Origin: Actinomycetes bacterium
GTDB lineage: Bacteria > Actinomycetota > Actinomycetes > Mycobacteriales > Mycobacteriaceae
NCBI GenBank assembly: GCA_023461275.1
Contig: JAEYMI010000054.1
Coordinates: 1-64,000 of the forward strand
DNA: 64,000 nucleotides
Reading direction: 5' to 3'
The position numbers were made by a program, and so were the translations under genes. Under the pieces are notes generated by a model, which was given only the letters and a program-made list of their open reading frames with translations, ran no database searches and was not told where the DNA came from. This document shows, piece by piece, positions 42,610-51,487 of the stretch; within the stretch, counting starts at the first letter, position 1, and every line of letters begins with the position of its first letter.

Positions 42610-43800
42610 ATGAGGGCCAGTCGGATTGTCGCGCTTGGTGCGACGGCCGTCGCGTTCATCGGAGTCGCCGCATGTAGCAGCGACGACGACAGCGCGTCGT
42701 CATCGGACACCAAGACGGTCAAAGTCGAGATGACCGATCAGGGCTGCACCATCAACCCCGACAAGGTCGACGCCGGCCCCATCACCTTCGAGATCACCAA
42801 CACCAACGCCGCCGCGGTCAGCGAGGTCGAACTCCTCAAGGACGGCAAGATCCTCGCCGAGCGTGAAAACCTCGCCCCCGGCATGGCGGCCGCGACGTTC
42901 TCGCACAAGCTCGACGGTGGCGAGTATCAGATCTACTGCCCCGGCGCCACGAATGAGAAGACCACCTTCACCGTGACCGGCCAGGCCGCGCAGGCCTCGG
43001 GCACCGTCGCCGATCAGCTCAAAGCCGCTGCCGCAGAGTACAAGCAGTATGTGATCACCCAGGTGAACAGCCTCGTGACCGCCACCGAGGCACTCAACAC
43101 CGCCGTGCAGCAGGGCGACGTGGAGGCAGCCAAGACCGCCTACATCAAGGCCCGCCCGTACTACGAGCGCATCGAGCCGGTGGCCGGCGCGTTCTGCGCC
43201 AACGGCGCGGCGGATTGCTCGTCGAACAATGCCGTCAACCTCGACTTCGCCATCGACGCACGGCCCGACGCGGTGAGCCCCGGCGACACCTGGGAGGGCT
43301 TCCACGTCATCGAAAAGCAGTTGTGGGAGAACAACAATCTCGACGGCATGAAGCCGGTCGGCGACACCCTGGTCAAGAACGTCAAGGATCTGCAGCGCCT
43401 GGTCAACGAGCCGAACTTCTCGTTCGCACCCGCCGACATCGTCAACGGTGCAGGCGATCTGCTCGACGAGGTGTCGACCACCAAGCTCACCGGCGAGGAA
43501 GAGGCCTACTCGCACATCGACTTCGTCGACATGCAGGCCAACATCGAGGGCTCCCAGCAGGCCTTCGCCATCGTCAAACCCGCTCTGCAGCAGATTGATC
43601 CGCAGCTGACGGCCACGATCCAAACCGCCTTCGACAACGTCGACAAGCAGGTCGACGCGCTGCGTGACCCCAACGCGCCCGGCGGGTTCAAGCCGTTCGA
43701 CCAGGTGTCGGCGGAGCAGAAGCGCCAGATCGCACAGGCCATCGTCGCGGTCAAGGAACCGTTGTCGCAGGCCGGCGGAAAGATCGCTGCAGCCAGCTGA
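42610..43800 (+). CDS. efeO: EfeO iron-uptake lipoprotein (cupredoxin + M75 domains)
   Basis: A 396-aa lipoprotein (lipobox GVAAC, Cys near 22). An N-terminal cupredoxin-like domain (about 35-130) with DQGCTINPDKV and QIYCPGA may bind copper or iron. The C-terminal imelysin/M75 domain (about 135-396) carries the HxxE iron motif in EGFHVIEKQLW. It delivers or oxidises iron for EfeU. GGAG lies 8 bases before the ATG; the gene starts 3 bp after efeU. Confidence 0.93.
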   Translation: MRASRIVALGATAVAFIGVAACSSDDDSASSSDTKTVKVEMTDQGCTINPDKVDAGPITFEITNTNAAAVSEVELLKDGKILAERENLAPGMAAATFSHKLDGGEYQIYCPGATNEKTTFTVTGQAAQASGTVADQLKAAAAEYKQYVITQVNSLVTATEALNTAVQQGDVEAAKTAYIKARPYYERIEPVAGAFCANGAADCSSNNAVNLDFAIDARPDAVSPGDTWEGFHVIEKQLWENNNLDGMKPVGDTLVKNVKDLQRLVNEPNFSFAPADIVNGAGDLLDEVSTTKLTGEEEAYSHIDFVDMQANIEGSQQAFAIVKPALQQIDPQLTATIQTAFDNVDKQVDALRDPNAPGGFKPFDQVSAEQKRQIAQAIVAVKEPLSQAGGKIAAAS

Positions 43801-43837
43801 ATCGCAGCGGTACAGAAGAATCGGGGAAGGACACACC

Positions 43838-45136
43838 GTGAGCACCACCGAACCATCACCAACGCAAGAACCGCGTACCCGTCGAGGGATCAATCGTCGC
43901 GGATTTCTCACCGGCGCAGGATTGGCCGGCGCGGGGGTGGTGGCCGGTGGTGCCGCGGGCGCGGCGATCGGCTACGCGGCACACACCCCACCAGACGATG
44001 CGGCCTACGACGCCGTTGAGTTCTACGGCCCACATCAGGCCGGAATCGTCACCCCACAACAGAGTTCATTGGTATTCGCCGCTTTCGACGTCAACGACAC
44101 CGCGACCGTGGAGTCACTGCAGACGATGCTGGCGCGTTGGGCGGCCGCAGCGAGCCTGATGGTTCAGGGCAAGAGCGTCGGACCGGTGGAGACGCGACCC
44201 GGATCGCCACCCGCCGACACCGGCGAGGCCTTCGACCTCGGTCCGCACCGGCTGACCGTGACCGTGGGATTCGGGCCGACGCTCTTCAACGACCGATTCG
44301 GTCTGGCGTCGAAAATGCCTGCCGCACTGAAGCCCCTGGGGCAGCTTGCGGTGGACACCACCATCGATCCGTCGATCAGCGGCGGCGATCTGTGCATCCA
44401 GGCATGTGCCGAGGACCCGCAGGTCGCGTTTCACGCGGTGCGCAACATGGCTCGGATCGGGCGCTCCGTGGTGACCCTGCGCTGGCTGCAGGAAGGGTTC
44501 GGTCGCGCCTCGTCGACGAGCACCACGCAGGTGACACCGCGAAACCTGTTCGGGTTCAAGGACGGAACGGCCAACATCAAGGCCGAGCAGCCGGAGGTGG
44601 CCGCCGATCACGTGTGGGTCGGCACCGAAACCGACCAGGATTGGATGGTCGGCGGCAGCTACCTGGTGACCCGCAAAATTCGGATGCACATCGAGGCATG
44701 GGATTCCGACGACATCGACAACCAAGAGCTCATCTTCGGGCGCACCAAGGACACCGGTGCGCCGATGTCCGGTGGCGAGGAGTTCAGCACACTGGACTTC
44801 GAGAAGAAGGGACCCGACGGGAAGCCGACGATCAACCGCTTCGCCCACGTGCGTCTGGCCCATCCCGACAACAACGGCGGCGCCCAGCTGCTGCGCCGTG
44901 GCTACAACTACACCGACGGAATCGACACGCGCACCGGCACTCTCGCCGCCGGACTGTTCTTCATGGCATACCAGAAGAACGCGCACGAGCAGTTCGTCCG
45001 CATCCAGAACAATCTGGCCCAGGATCAGCTCAACGAATACGTCTCGCCGATCTCGAGTTCACTGTTCGCGGTGCCGCCCGGGCTGAGTAAGATCGGCGAC
45101 TGGTACGGCAAGCAGATGTTCGGTTACAAGGACTGA
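43838..45136 (+). CDS. efeB: EfeB dye-decolorizing-type haem peroxidase, Tat-exported
   Basis: A 432-aa DyP peroxidase exported folded via Tat (RRGINRRGFLTGAG twin-Arg signal, then a hydrophobic Gly/Ala stretch). The DyP signature GFKDGTAN contains the catalytic Asp, and the proximal haem His is in NRFAHVRLAHP. In EfeUOB it oxidises Fe2+ or strips iron from haem. The start is a GTG at 43838 with GGGGAAGGA upstream. It is followed by palindromic element copy B. Confidence 0.93.
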   Translation: MSTTEPSPTQEPRTRRGINRRGFLTGAGLAGAGVVAGGAAGAAIGYAAHTPPDDAAYDAVEFYGPHQAGIVTPQQSSLVFAAFDVNDTATVESLQTMLARWAAAASLMVQGKSVGPVETRPGSPPADTGEAFDLGPHRLTVTVGFGPTLFNDRFGLASKMPAALKPLGQLAVDTTIDPSISGGDLCIQACAEDPQVAFHAVRNMARIGRSVVTLRWLQEGFGRASSTSTTQVTPRNLFGFKDGTANIKAEQPEVAADHVWVGTETDQDWMVGGSYLVTRKIRMHIEAWDSDDIDNQELIFGRTKDTGAPMSGGEEFSTLDFEKKGPDGKPTINRFAHVRLAHPDNNGGAQLLRRGYNYTDGIDTRTGTLAAGLFFMAYQKNAHEQFVRIQNNLAQDQLNEYVSPISSSLFAVPPGLSKIGDWYGKQMFGYKD

Positions 45137-45177
45137 GGTCGGCGTCGCAAGATCGCCAGTGGCGCACTGTAATTCGG

Positions 45178-45256
45178 CGGCACAGAAACACCAGATCTCG
45201 TTAGAAACACTGCGCACGCGTGGTGTTTCTAACGAGAAGTCGGGTTTTTGTGAGCC
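45178..45256. repeat. Palindromic dispersed element, copy B
   Basis: TCTCGTTAGAAACAC (45196-45210) pairs with GTGTTTCTAACGAGA (45223-45237). The inner bases pair with two G-U wobbles around an AC loop. Outer arms CACAGAAACACC and GGGTTTTTGTGAG extend the stem imperfectly. The core differs from copy A (16441-16517) by compensatory or wobble-preserving changes: GCTAG/CTAGC became GTTAG/CTAAC. It lies between the convergent efeB and mazG genes. Confidence 0.85.
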
Positions 45257-45279
45257 GGCCACGCACAGTCGACGCCGCC

Positions 45280-46167
45280 CTAGAGCACGCTCAACCAGGC
45301 GTCGCGCGAATCCAGCTGCACACCAACATCTTTCGCGCGCTGCTCGGCGGCGCGCACCTGATCCATCAGCGCCAGGGTGCGTGACCGGGCATCGTCTTCG
45401 ACGCTGCCGTCGCCCGCGGTGACGGTGACGGTGAGCACCGCAGGGTCGATGGTGTCGACGGGATAGCCTGCCGCGGTCAGGCGTTCGAGCACCTTCTGGG
45501 TCAGCGCCAGCGCCGGTGACGTGGTGGCGATCCCGTCGAGCACCGATCCACGCTTCTTCTCCGCGGCCTTGCGTTCCTCCCATTCGCGAATCTGGGTTTC
45601 CAGGTCGCTGTGCGCCCCGGAGAGCACGCCGGGGGTGCGTCCACGCACCTTGGCGGTGAAACTGCGTGCGACGTCGTCGATGTCGAAGGGTGAGTCGGAA
45701 TTGTCGGCGGCGATCCGGGCATGGAAAAGAACCTGGAGGAGTAGGTCGCCGAGTTCCTCACGGAGGTTGTCGGGATCGCCGTCGTCGATCGCGTCGAGCA
45801 GTTCGTAAACCTCCTCGATGAGGTACCGGCGCAGCGAGGAGTGCGTTTGGGTGGACTCCCACGGGCCGTTGCGACGCAGGGTGTCCATCAACGCGACGGC
45901 CTCGATGAGTGCGTCACCAGAAGCCGGCGTCAACGCGATGATGGTGTCGCCCTCGGCTATTCGTTGGCGCACCAACGGATGCTCGGCGTCGGAACCCACC
46001 AGCGTCAACGACCGATCACTGTCGGGGGCCGCGGTCTGGAAGTGATCCAGCGCCCACAGCACCGAGGCCGGTACGTCCTCGGTGACCAGCACGCTGCCGG
46101 TCAGCGCGGTCCGCGCGGACAGCGAAATCCGGTCGGGGCGTCGCGGATCGAGCAAGACCACCGTCAT
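45280..46167 (-). CDS. mazG: MazG-type nucleoside triphosphate pyrophosphohydrolase
   Basis: A 295-aa housecleaning enzyme that hydrolyses (d)NTPs, including damaged ones, to monophosphates. The all-alpha MazG core has the metal motif EEVYELLDAIDDGD and EELGDLLLQVLFHA, with a second half in RSFTAKVRGRTPGV. An N-terminal ~95-residue extension is like mycobacterial MazG. Its ATG overlaps the mfd stop by 4 bp. It corresponds to Rv1021. Confidence 0.92.
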   Translation of the reverse strand: MTVVLLDPRRPDRISLSARTALTGSVLVTEDVPASVLWALDHFQTAAPDSDRSLTLVGSDAEHPLVRQRIAEGDTIIALTPASGDALIEAVALMDTLRRNGPWESTQTHSSLRRYLIEEVYELLDAIDDGDPDNLREELGDLLLQVLFHARIAADNSDSPFDIDDVARSFTAKVRGRTPGVLSGAHSDLETQIREWEERKAAEKKRGSVLDGIATTSPALALTQKVLERLTAAGYPVDTIDPAVLTVTVTAGDGSVEDDARSRTLALMDQVRAAEQRAKDVGVQLDSRDAWLSVL

Positions 46168-49100
46168 GAGGTGGCACCCTTCGGCTCGGCGGGTTTATCG
46201 GGTTTGAGGGCCTGCAGGAACGTCACCAGGTAGTCGATCAGCGGCTCGTCGCGCAGTCTCCCGGCACCGGTTCCGACTCCCCCGGTGCGCGGAATCGGCA
46301 GTGACACCACCGACGTCGTGGGCCGATAGGTGGCCGAGGAGTAGAGGCGTTTGAGCCGTACCTGCTCGCTGTCGAGCAGGTACATCGGCGAGATCTTCAC
46401 GCCGGTACCGACCATGCCGATCTCGGTGACGCCGCGCTCACGGCACCGCAGTCGCAGTCGGGCGATGGCGGCCAGTCGTCGGGTCTCCTCCGGCGGCTCA
46501 CCATAGCGATCCACCAGTTCGGCCATCACCGCATCGACAGCGGCGTCGTCGATCGCCGACGCGAACTTCCGATACGCCTCCAACCGCAACCGGTCGGAGT
46601 CGACGTACTCCACGGGGATGTGGGCGTCGACGGGCAGATCGATACGGACCTCGGTGGATTCGGTCGATTCGACCGGCTTGCCGTCGGCCGCGGCCCGATA
46701 GGCCTCGACCGCCTCCCCCACCAGGCGCACGTACAGATCGAATCCGACGCCGGCGACGTGACCGGATTGCTCTGCGCCCAGGACATTTCCGGCGCCACGC
46801 AACTCGAGGTCCTTGAGTGCGACGGCCATACCGGCGCCGAGTTCGTTGTTCTGTGCGATCGTCGCTAGCCGGTCGTAGGCGGTTTCGGTGAGCGGCCGTT
46901 CGGGACTGTAGAGCAGGTAGGCGTAGCCGCGTTCACGGCTACGCCCGACGCGTCCGCGCAGCTGATGCAGCTGCGAGAGGCCGAAGTTCTCGGCCCGGTC
47001 GACGATCAGGGTGTTGGCATTGGAAATGTCCAAGCCCGTCTCGATGATGGTGGTGCAGACCAGCACGTCGTATTCGCGGTTCCAGAATCCCGCGACCGTG
47101 CGCTCGAGCTGATCCTCGTTCATCTGGCCATGTGCGACAGCGATTTTCGCTTCCGGCACCAACGCCCCGATGTCGCGGGCCATCTTGTCGATCGTCGAGA
47201 CCCGGTTGTGGACGAAGAACACCTGGCCGTCACGGAGCAGTTCTCGACGGATGGCCGCAGCCACCTGCTTGGCCGAGTACGCGCCGACGTAGGTCAGCAC
47301 CGGATGACGTTCCTCGGGCGGGGTCAGGATGGTCGACATCTCACGGATGCCGGCCATCGACATCTCCAGCGTTCGCGGAATCGGGGTGGCCGACATGGTC
47401 AGCACATCGACGTGGGTACGCAGCGACTTGATGTGCTCTTTGTGTTCGACGCCGAATCGCTGCTCCTCGTCGACGATGACGAGTCCGAGGTCTTTCCAGC
47501 GCACCCCGGTCTGCAGCAGACGGTGGGTGCCGATCACCACGTCGACCTCGCCGTCGGCCATGGCCGCGATGATCTCGCGCGATTCCTTGGGGTCGGTGAA
47601 CCGCGAGAGCCCGCGCACCCGGACCGGGAAGCCGGCCATGCGTTCGGTGAAGGTCTGCAGATGTTGTTGCGCGAGAATGGTTGTCGGCACCAGTACGGCG
47701 ACCTGCTTGCCGTCTTGCACCGCCTTGAACGCGGCACGTACCGCGATCTCGGTCTTGCCGTATCCGACGTCGCCGACGATCACCCGGTCCATCGGGACCG
47801 CGCGTTCCATGTCGCTCTTCACCTCACCGATGACCGTCATCTGGTCGATGGTCTCGGTGAAATCGAAGGCGTCCTCCATCTCGCGTTGCCACGGGGTATC
47901 GGGGCTGAACGCGAAACCCGGCGCGGCATGGCGCGCGGCGTACAGGGCGACGAGCTCGCCGGCGATCTCCCGAACCGCCTTGCGCGCCTTGCGTTTGGTG
48001 TTCTGCCAGTCCGAACCGCCGAGCTTAGACAGCGATGGCTGCTCGCCGCCGACGTAGCGGGACAGCTGGTCGAGGGCATCCATCGGCACGAACAGCCGGT
48101 CGCCGGGGTGGCCGCGCTTGCTCGGCGCGTATTCGATCACCAGGTACTCGCGCCTGGCCCCGGACACCGTACGTTCGATCATCTCGACGAACTTGCCGAT
48201 GCCGTGCTGGTCGTGCACCACGAGGTCGCCGGCGGCCAGCGCCAGCGGATCCACCTGGTTGCGGCGCTTGGCGGGGAGCCGACGGCCGTCGCGGACGCCG
48301 GCCACCCGGGTGCCGGTCAGGTCGGCTTCGGTGACCACCACCGCACGCACGCCGGTGCAGATCACGCCGTGGCGCAGGGTGCCGTGGTAGACCGACACCT
48401 TGCCCGGTTCGGGCACCACACCGGGTTCGGCGATCGCCGCGTCCACCTCTGCCTCGGCCAACCGCTCGGCGATGCGTTGCGCGGTTCCCTTGCCCGCCAC
48501 CACGATTGCCGCAACGCCACCGTCGCCGATGTGGGCGCGCAGCTGCGCGAAGGTCGCCGCGATCTCTTTCTCGTCACCACGCGGTGCCGGCCCGGCGGCG
48601 ATGTCGAGCTCGAGGTTCTCCCCGACGCCAGGTGAGAGCGGGCTCATCGTCCACCAGGTGCGCCCGGCCGCGATGGTGGCCTTCTCCACCTCATCGATGG
48701 AGCGATAAGCGCTGGCCTGCAGGTTGATTCCGGAGACGTTGCCGCGCCGGGTGTCGATCGGTGCATCCGCCCCGAGCGCGGCCGCCGTCCAGGAGGCCTC
48801 CAGGAACTCTTCGCCGGTCTTGGCGAGATCGGCTGCGCGCGTGCGGATCTTCTCCGGATCGAGCAGCAACACCCGGGTGTGCTCGGGCATCACCTCGGTC
48901 AGCAGTTGCATCGACCCGTCGGTCAGCACCGGGATCAGCGCTTCCATCCCCTCCACCGGGATGCCCTCGGAGATCTTGGTCAGCATTTCCGCGAGCGTCG
49001 GATCGTCGGAGTACTCGGTGGCCGTGGCGGCCGCGCGGTCGCGGACCTCGCGGGTCAGGATGATCTCCCGGCACGGGTGGATGCGCACGATCGAGGTGTC

Positions 49101-49775
49101 GATCTCGGGTTGGCTGCGCTGGTCGGCCACCGAGAAAGCGCGGATCTCGCTGATCTCGTCGCCCCAGAACTCCACGCGCACCGGATATTCCGCGGTCGTC
49201 GGGAAGACGTCGAGAATGCCACCGCGGACCGCGAATTCACCGCGTCGGCCCACCATGTCAACACGTTCGTAGGCCATCTCGACGAGTTGCTCGAGCAGGT
49301 CGGTGAAATCGATCTCGGCGCCTTCGCGCAGCGCGATGGTGCGCAGGCGCCCCAGGCCGGGGGCCATCGGCTGGACCAGCGACCGCACCGTGGTGATGAC
49401 GACCCGCAGCCGCGGTCCGTCGTCGGGGTTGGCCAGGCGGTGCAGGACCGCGAGCCGCTGCCCGACGGTGTCGGCACTGGGCGACAGTCGCTCGTGCGGC
49501 AGGGTCTCCCACGACGGGAACTGCGCCACCGCCGACGCGTCATCGAGGAGTTCACTCAGTTCGGCGGTGAGATCGTCGGCTTCGCGTCCGTTGGCCGAGA
49601 CCACCAGCAGCGGCCCGGCGTCGGCCTGTTGGGCCAGGCAGTTGACCAGGAAGGGACGAGCGGCGTCGGGGGCGGTGATGTCCAGCCGGTCCTCACCTGC
49701 GCGTTGTGACAGTGCGGCCAGCGATGAGTCGGCACAGATGACCGACGCCAGTCCGGAAAGAGCGGGGATGGACAC
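46164..49775 (-). CDS. mfd: Transcription-repair coupling factor
   Basis: A 1203-aa DNA translocase that removes stalled RNA polymerase and recruits UvrA. In order: UvrB-homology region (about 1-350), RNA-polymerase interaction (CarD-like) domain (about 500-570), and the translocase motor with Walker A GDVGYGKTE, DEEQRFG (Walker B) and MSATPIPRTL. The second RecA-like domain contains RGRVGRSRERGYAYLLY, and the C-terminal domain includes NVLGAEQSGHVAGVGFDLY. Length matches the family. Confidence 0.97.
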   Translation of the reverse strand: MSIPALSGLASVICADSSLAALSQRAGEDRLDITAPDAARPFLVNCLAQQADAGPLLVVSANGREADDLTAELSELLDDASAVAQFPSWETLPHERLSPSADTVGQRLAVLHRLANPDDGPRLRVVITTVRSLVQPMAPGLGRLRTIALREGAEIDFTDLLEQLVEMAYERVDMVGRRGEFAVRGGILDVFPTTAEYPVRVEFWGDEISEIRAFSVADQRSQPEIDTSIVRIHPCREIILTREVRDRAAATATEYSDDPTLAEMLTKISEGIPVEGMEALIPVLTDGSMQLLTEVMPEHTRVLLLDPEKIRTRAADLAKTGEEFLEASWTAAALGADAPIDTRRGNVSGINLQASAYRSIDEVEKATIAAGRTWWTMSPLSPGVGENLELDIAAGPAPRGDEKEIAATFAQLRAHIGDGGVAAIVVAGKGTAQRIAERLAEAEVDAAIAEPGVVPEPGKVSVYHGTLRHGVICTGVRAVVVTEADLTGTRVAGVRDGRRLPAKRRNQVDPLALAAGDLVVHDQHGIGKFVEMIERTVSGARREYLVIEYAPSKRGHPGDRLFVPMDALDQLSRYVGGEQPSLSKLGGSDWQNTKRKARKAVREIAGELVALYAARHAAPGFAFSPDTPWQREMEDAFDFTETIDQMTVIGEVKSDMERAVPMDRVIVGDVGYGKTEIAVRAAFKAVQDGKQVAVLVPTTILAQQHLQTFTERMAGFPVRVRGLSRFTDPKESREIIAAMADGEVDVVIGTHRLLQTGVRWKDLGLVIVDEEQRFGVEHKEHIKSLRTHVDVLTMSATPIPRTLEMSMAGIREMSTILTPPEERHPVLTYVGAYSAKQVAAAIRRELLRDGQVFFVHNRVSTIDKMARDIGALVPEAKIAVAHGQMNEDQLERTVAGFWNREYDVLVCTTIIETGLDISNANTLIVDRAENFGLSQLHQLRGRVGRSRERGYAYLLYSPERPLTETAYDRLATIAQNNELGAGMAVALKDLELRGAGNVLGAEQSGHVAGVGFDLYVRLVGEAVEAYRAAADGKPVESTESTEVRIDLPVDAHIPVEYVDSDRLRLEAYRKFASAIDDAAVDAVMAELVDRYGEPPEETRRLAAIARLRLRCRERGVTEIGMVGTGVKISPMYLLDSEQVRLKRLYSSATYRPTTSVVSLPIPRTGGVGTGAGRLRDEPLIDYLVTFLQALKPDKPAEPKGATS

Positions 49776-49853
49776 TTCAGCGATTCTAGGCAGTCCGTGT
49801 CATGTGGCGCGCGTCGCGTCTGTCGCAGCTCCGACACCGACGGGAACATAAAC

Positions 49854-49865
49854 GGACCGCGGTCC
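49854..49865. promoter_or_regulatory. 12-bp palindrome and -10 box before the dioxygenase gene
   Basis: GGACCGCGGTCC is a perfect 12-bp palindrome upstream of the dioxygenase. A TATGAT -10 hexamer follows at 49873-49878. A start point seven bases after it would fall on the ATG at 49885, suggesting a leaderless transcript with the palindrome in the -20 to -31 zone. Operator function is inferred. Confidence 0.45.
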
Positions 49866-49878
49866 TGTTAGCTATGAT

Positions 49879-50673
49879 ATGAGCATGTCCGACACGATCA
49901 CACGCCAGCCGACGCTCTTTCTGAGCCATGGCGCACCTCCCCTCGTCGACAGCAGGCGGTGGGTGTCACAACTGACTGGTCTCGCCGGCCGGCTGGACCG
50001 ACCGACCGCGATCCTCGTCGTGTCGGCGCATTGGGAAGCGGCGCCGCTGACCATCGGTGCCACCGATTCGACGGTCCCGCTCACCTACGACTTCTGGGGT
50101 TTCCCCGAGCGCTACTACCAGACCACCTACTGGTCGCCGGGTGCGCCGGAGCTGGCCGCGAAAGTGGCGGCCCTGATGCCCGACGGTGAGCACGTCGCAC
50201 ACGACGAGCATCGGCGCCTCGATCACGGCGCATACGTGCCACTGACGGTGATGTACCCCGACGCCGACATCCCGGTCCTGCAGATCTCGCTGCCCACCCT
50301 CGATCCCGAACGGCTCCTGGACCTCGGTCGTCGCCTACGCCCGCTGCGTGACGAAGGTGTCCTGATCATCGGATCGGGTTTCACCACGCACGGTTTGCCG
50401 TTTCTCACCGATCGTCGGCCGGAGGCCACTCCGCCCACGTGGTCGGCCGAATTCGATATCTGGGCACACGAGGCACTGGCCGCCGGAGATGTGGAGTCGC
50501 TCATCGATTTCCGACGACGCGCACCCGGCATGCCGTATGCCCACCCCACCATCGAGCACTTCGCGCCGCTGTTCGTCGCGCTCGGTGCCGGCGACGACCC
50601 CGAGCAACAGCCCGATCAGGTCATCGACGGCTTCTGGATGGGGTTGGCCAAACGCAGCGTCCTGGTCTCCTGA
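49879..50673 (+). CDS. Extradiol ring-cleavage dioxygenase, DODA/YgiD type
   Basis: A 264-aa LigB-superfamily enzyme of the 4,5-DOPA dioxygenase group. Likely metal and catalytic histidines are in FLSHGAPP (about 17), VVSAHWE (about 51), RLDHGAYVPL and GFTTHGLPF. Members use zinc or Fe2+ and O2 to open catechol-type rings. The start is either the ATG at 49879 or, if the transcript is leaderless, the ATG two codons later at 49885; no ribosome site is seen. It stands alone between mfd and the taurine locus. Confidence 0.87.
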   Translation: MSMSDTITRQPTLFLSHGAPPLVDSRRWVSQLTGLAGRLDRPTAILVVSAHWEAAPLTIGATDSTVPLTYDFWGFPERYYQTTYWSPGAPELAAKVAALMPDGEHVAHDEHRRLDHGAYVPLTVMYPDADIPVLQISLPTLDPERLLDLGRRLRPLRDEGVLIIGSGFTTHGLPFLTDRRPEATPPTWSAEFDIWAHEALAAGDVESLIDFRRRAPGMPYAHPTIEHFAPLFVALGAGDDPEQQPDQVIDGFWMGLAKRSVLVS

Positions 50674-50683
50674 GGCTGGTCAC

Positions 50684-50721
50684 ACTCAGCTCTGCGCGTG
50701 GTACTCAGCTGTGCGCGTGGT
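50684..50721. repeat. 19-bp tandem duplication across the tauB 3' end
   Basis: ACTCAGCTCTGCGCGTGGT (50684-50702) and the next 19 bases (50703-50721) differ at one base. The second copy contains the last codons and stop of tauB, the first lies just beyond the stop. It looks like a recent small duplication. Confidence 0.85.
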
Positions 50722-51487
50722 AAATGGCTTCGGCGAGTTCGAGTTTGAGTTGCTGGAACTCCGGTGTCGCGATCACCTCGGGTGAGCGCACCGAATCGTC
50801 GGAGTCGCCGGGAAGCTCGATTCGACGGTCGATGGTGACCCGCCCGGGTCGGGCGCTCATCACCAGCACCCTGGTGGACAGGAACACCGCCTCCTCGACG
50901 GAGTGCGTAACGAAGATGATCGTCTTGCGTTCCCGTCGCCACAGCGTGAGCAACTCGACCTGAAGGCGTTCGCGGGTCAGCGGATCCAGCGCGCCGTACG
51001 GCTCGTCCATCAGGATCACCCGCGGATCGTTGACCAGCACGCGCGCGATCTGCGCTCGCTGCTGCATGCCGCCGGACAGCTCGTACGGGCGACGCCCGCC
51101 GAAGCCGTCGAGCCCGACCGTCTCGAGCATGGCCGCGGCCTTGGCCTCCCGCTCCTGCTTGCCCATTCCGCGCATCTTGAGCCCGAATTCGACGTTGCGC
51201 GACACCGTGAGCCACGGATACAGCGTCGGCGCCTGGAAGACGACGCCACGCTCGGGCGCCGGTCCGCGGATGTGCTGGGAACCGATCATCACGGTTCCCT
51301 GCGTCGGTTCGATGAAGCCTGCGATGATCTGCAACAGGGTGGTCTTGCCGCAGCCGGAAGGCCCCACCAGGCAGACGAATTCGCCTGCGTCGATGGTGAG
51401 GTCCATCGGCGAGAGCGCGACCACCTCGTCGGACGGGGTGCCATAGGTCTGGCCGACATCGGTAAGGGTCAGTGTGTCAGAACTCAT
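50705..51487 (-). CDS. tauB: Taurine ABC transporter ATP-binding protein
   Basis: A 260-aa ATPase. Walker A is GPSGCGKTT (about 43-51), the signature is LSGGMQQR, Walker B is VILMDEPYGALDP, and the H-loop is FVTHSVEEA. It belongs to the nitrate/sulfonate/taurine subfamily. The ATG overlaps the tauA stop by 4 bp. It is assigned tauB because the adjacent binding protein is TauA-like. It is the last gene of the tau operon; the stop sits in a short tandem duplication. Confidence 0.88.
   Translation of the reverse strand: MSSDTLTLTDVGQTYGTPSDEVVALSPMDLTIDAGEFVCLVGPSGCGKTTLLQIIAGFIEPTQGTVMIGSQHIRGPAPERGVVFQAPTLYPWLTVSRNVEFGLKMRGMGKQEREAKAAAMLETVGLDGFGGRRPYELSGGMQQRAQIARVLVNDPRVILMDEPYGALDPLTRERLQVELLTLWRRERKTIIFVTHSVEEAVFLSTRVLVMSARPGRVTIDRRIELPGDSDDSVRSPEVIATPEFQQLKLELAEAIYHAHS

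Noticed and set aside
45059..45583. Minus-strand open frame through palindromic element B and the end of mazG
   Set aside because: Open only because the repeat contains no stops in that frame; it overlaps mazG and efeB ends and has no start signal.
46965..48635. Plus-strand open frame (about 556 codons) opposite mfd
   Set aside because: Shadow of mfd codon usage; no start signal.
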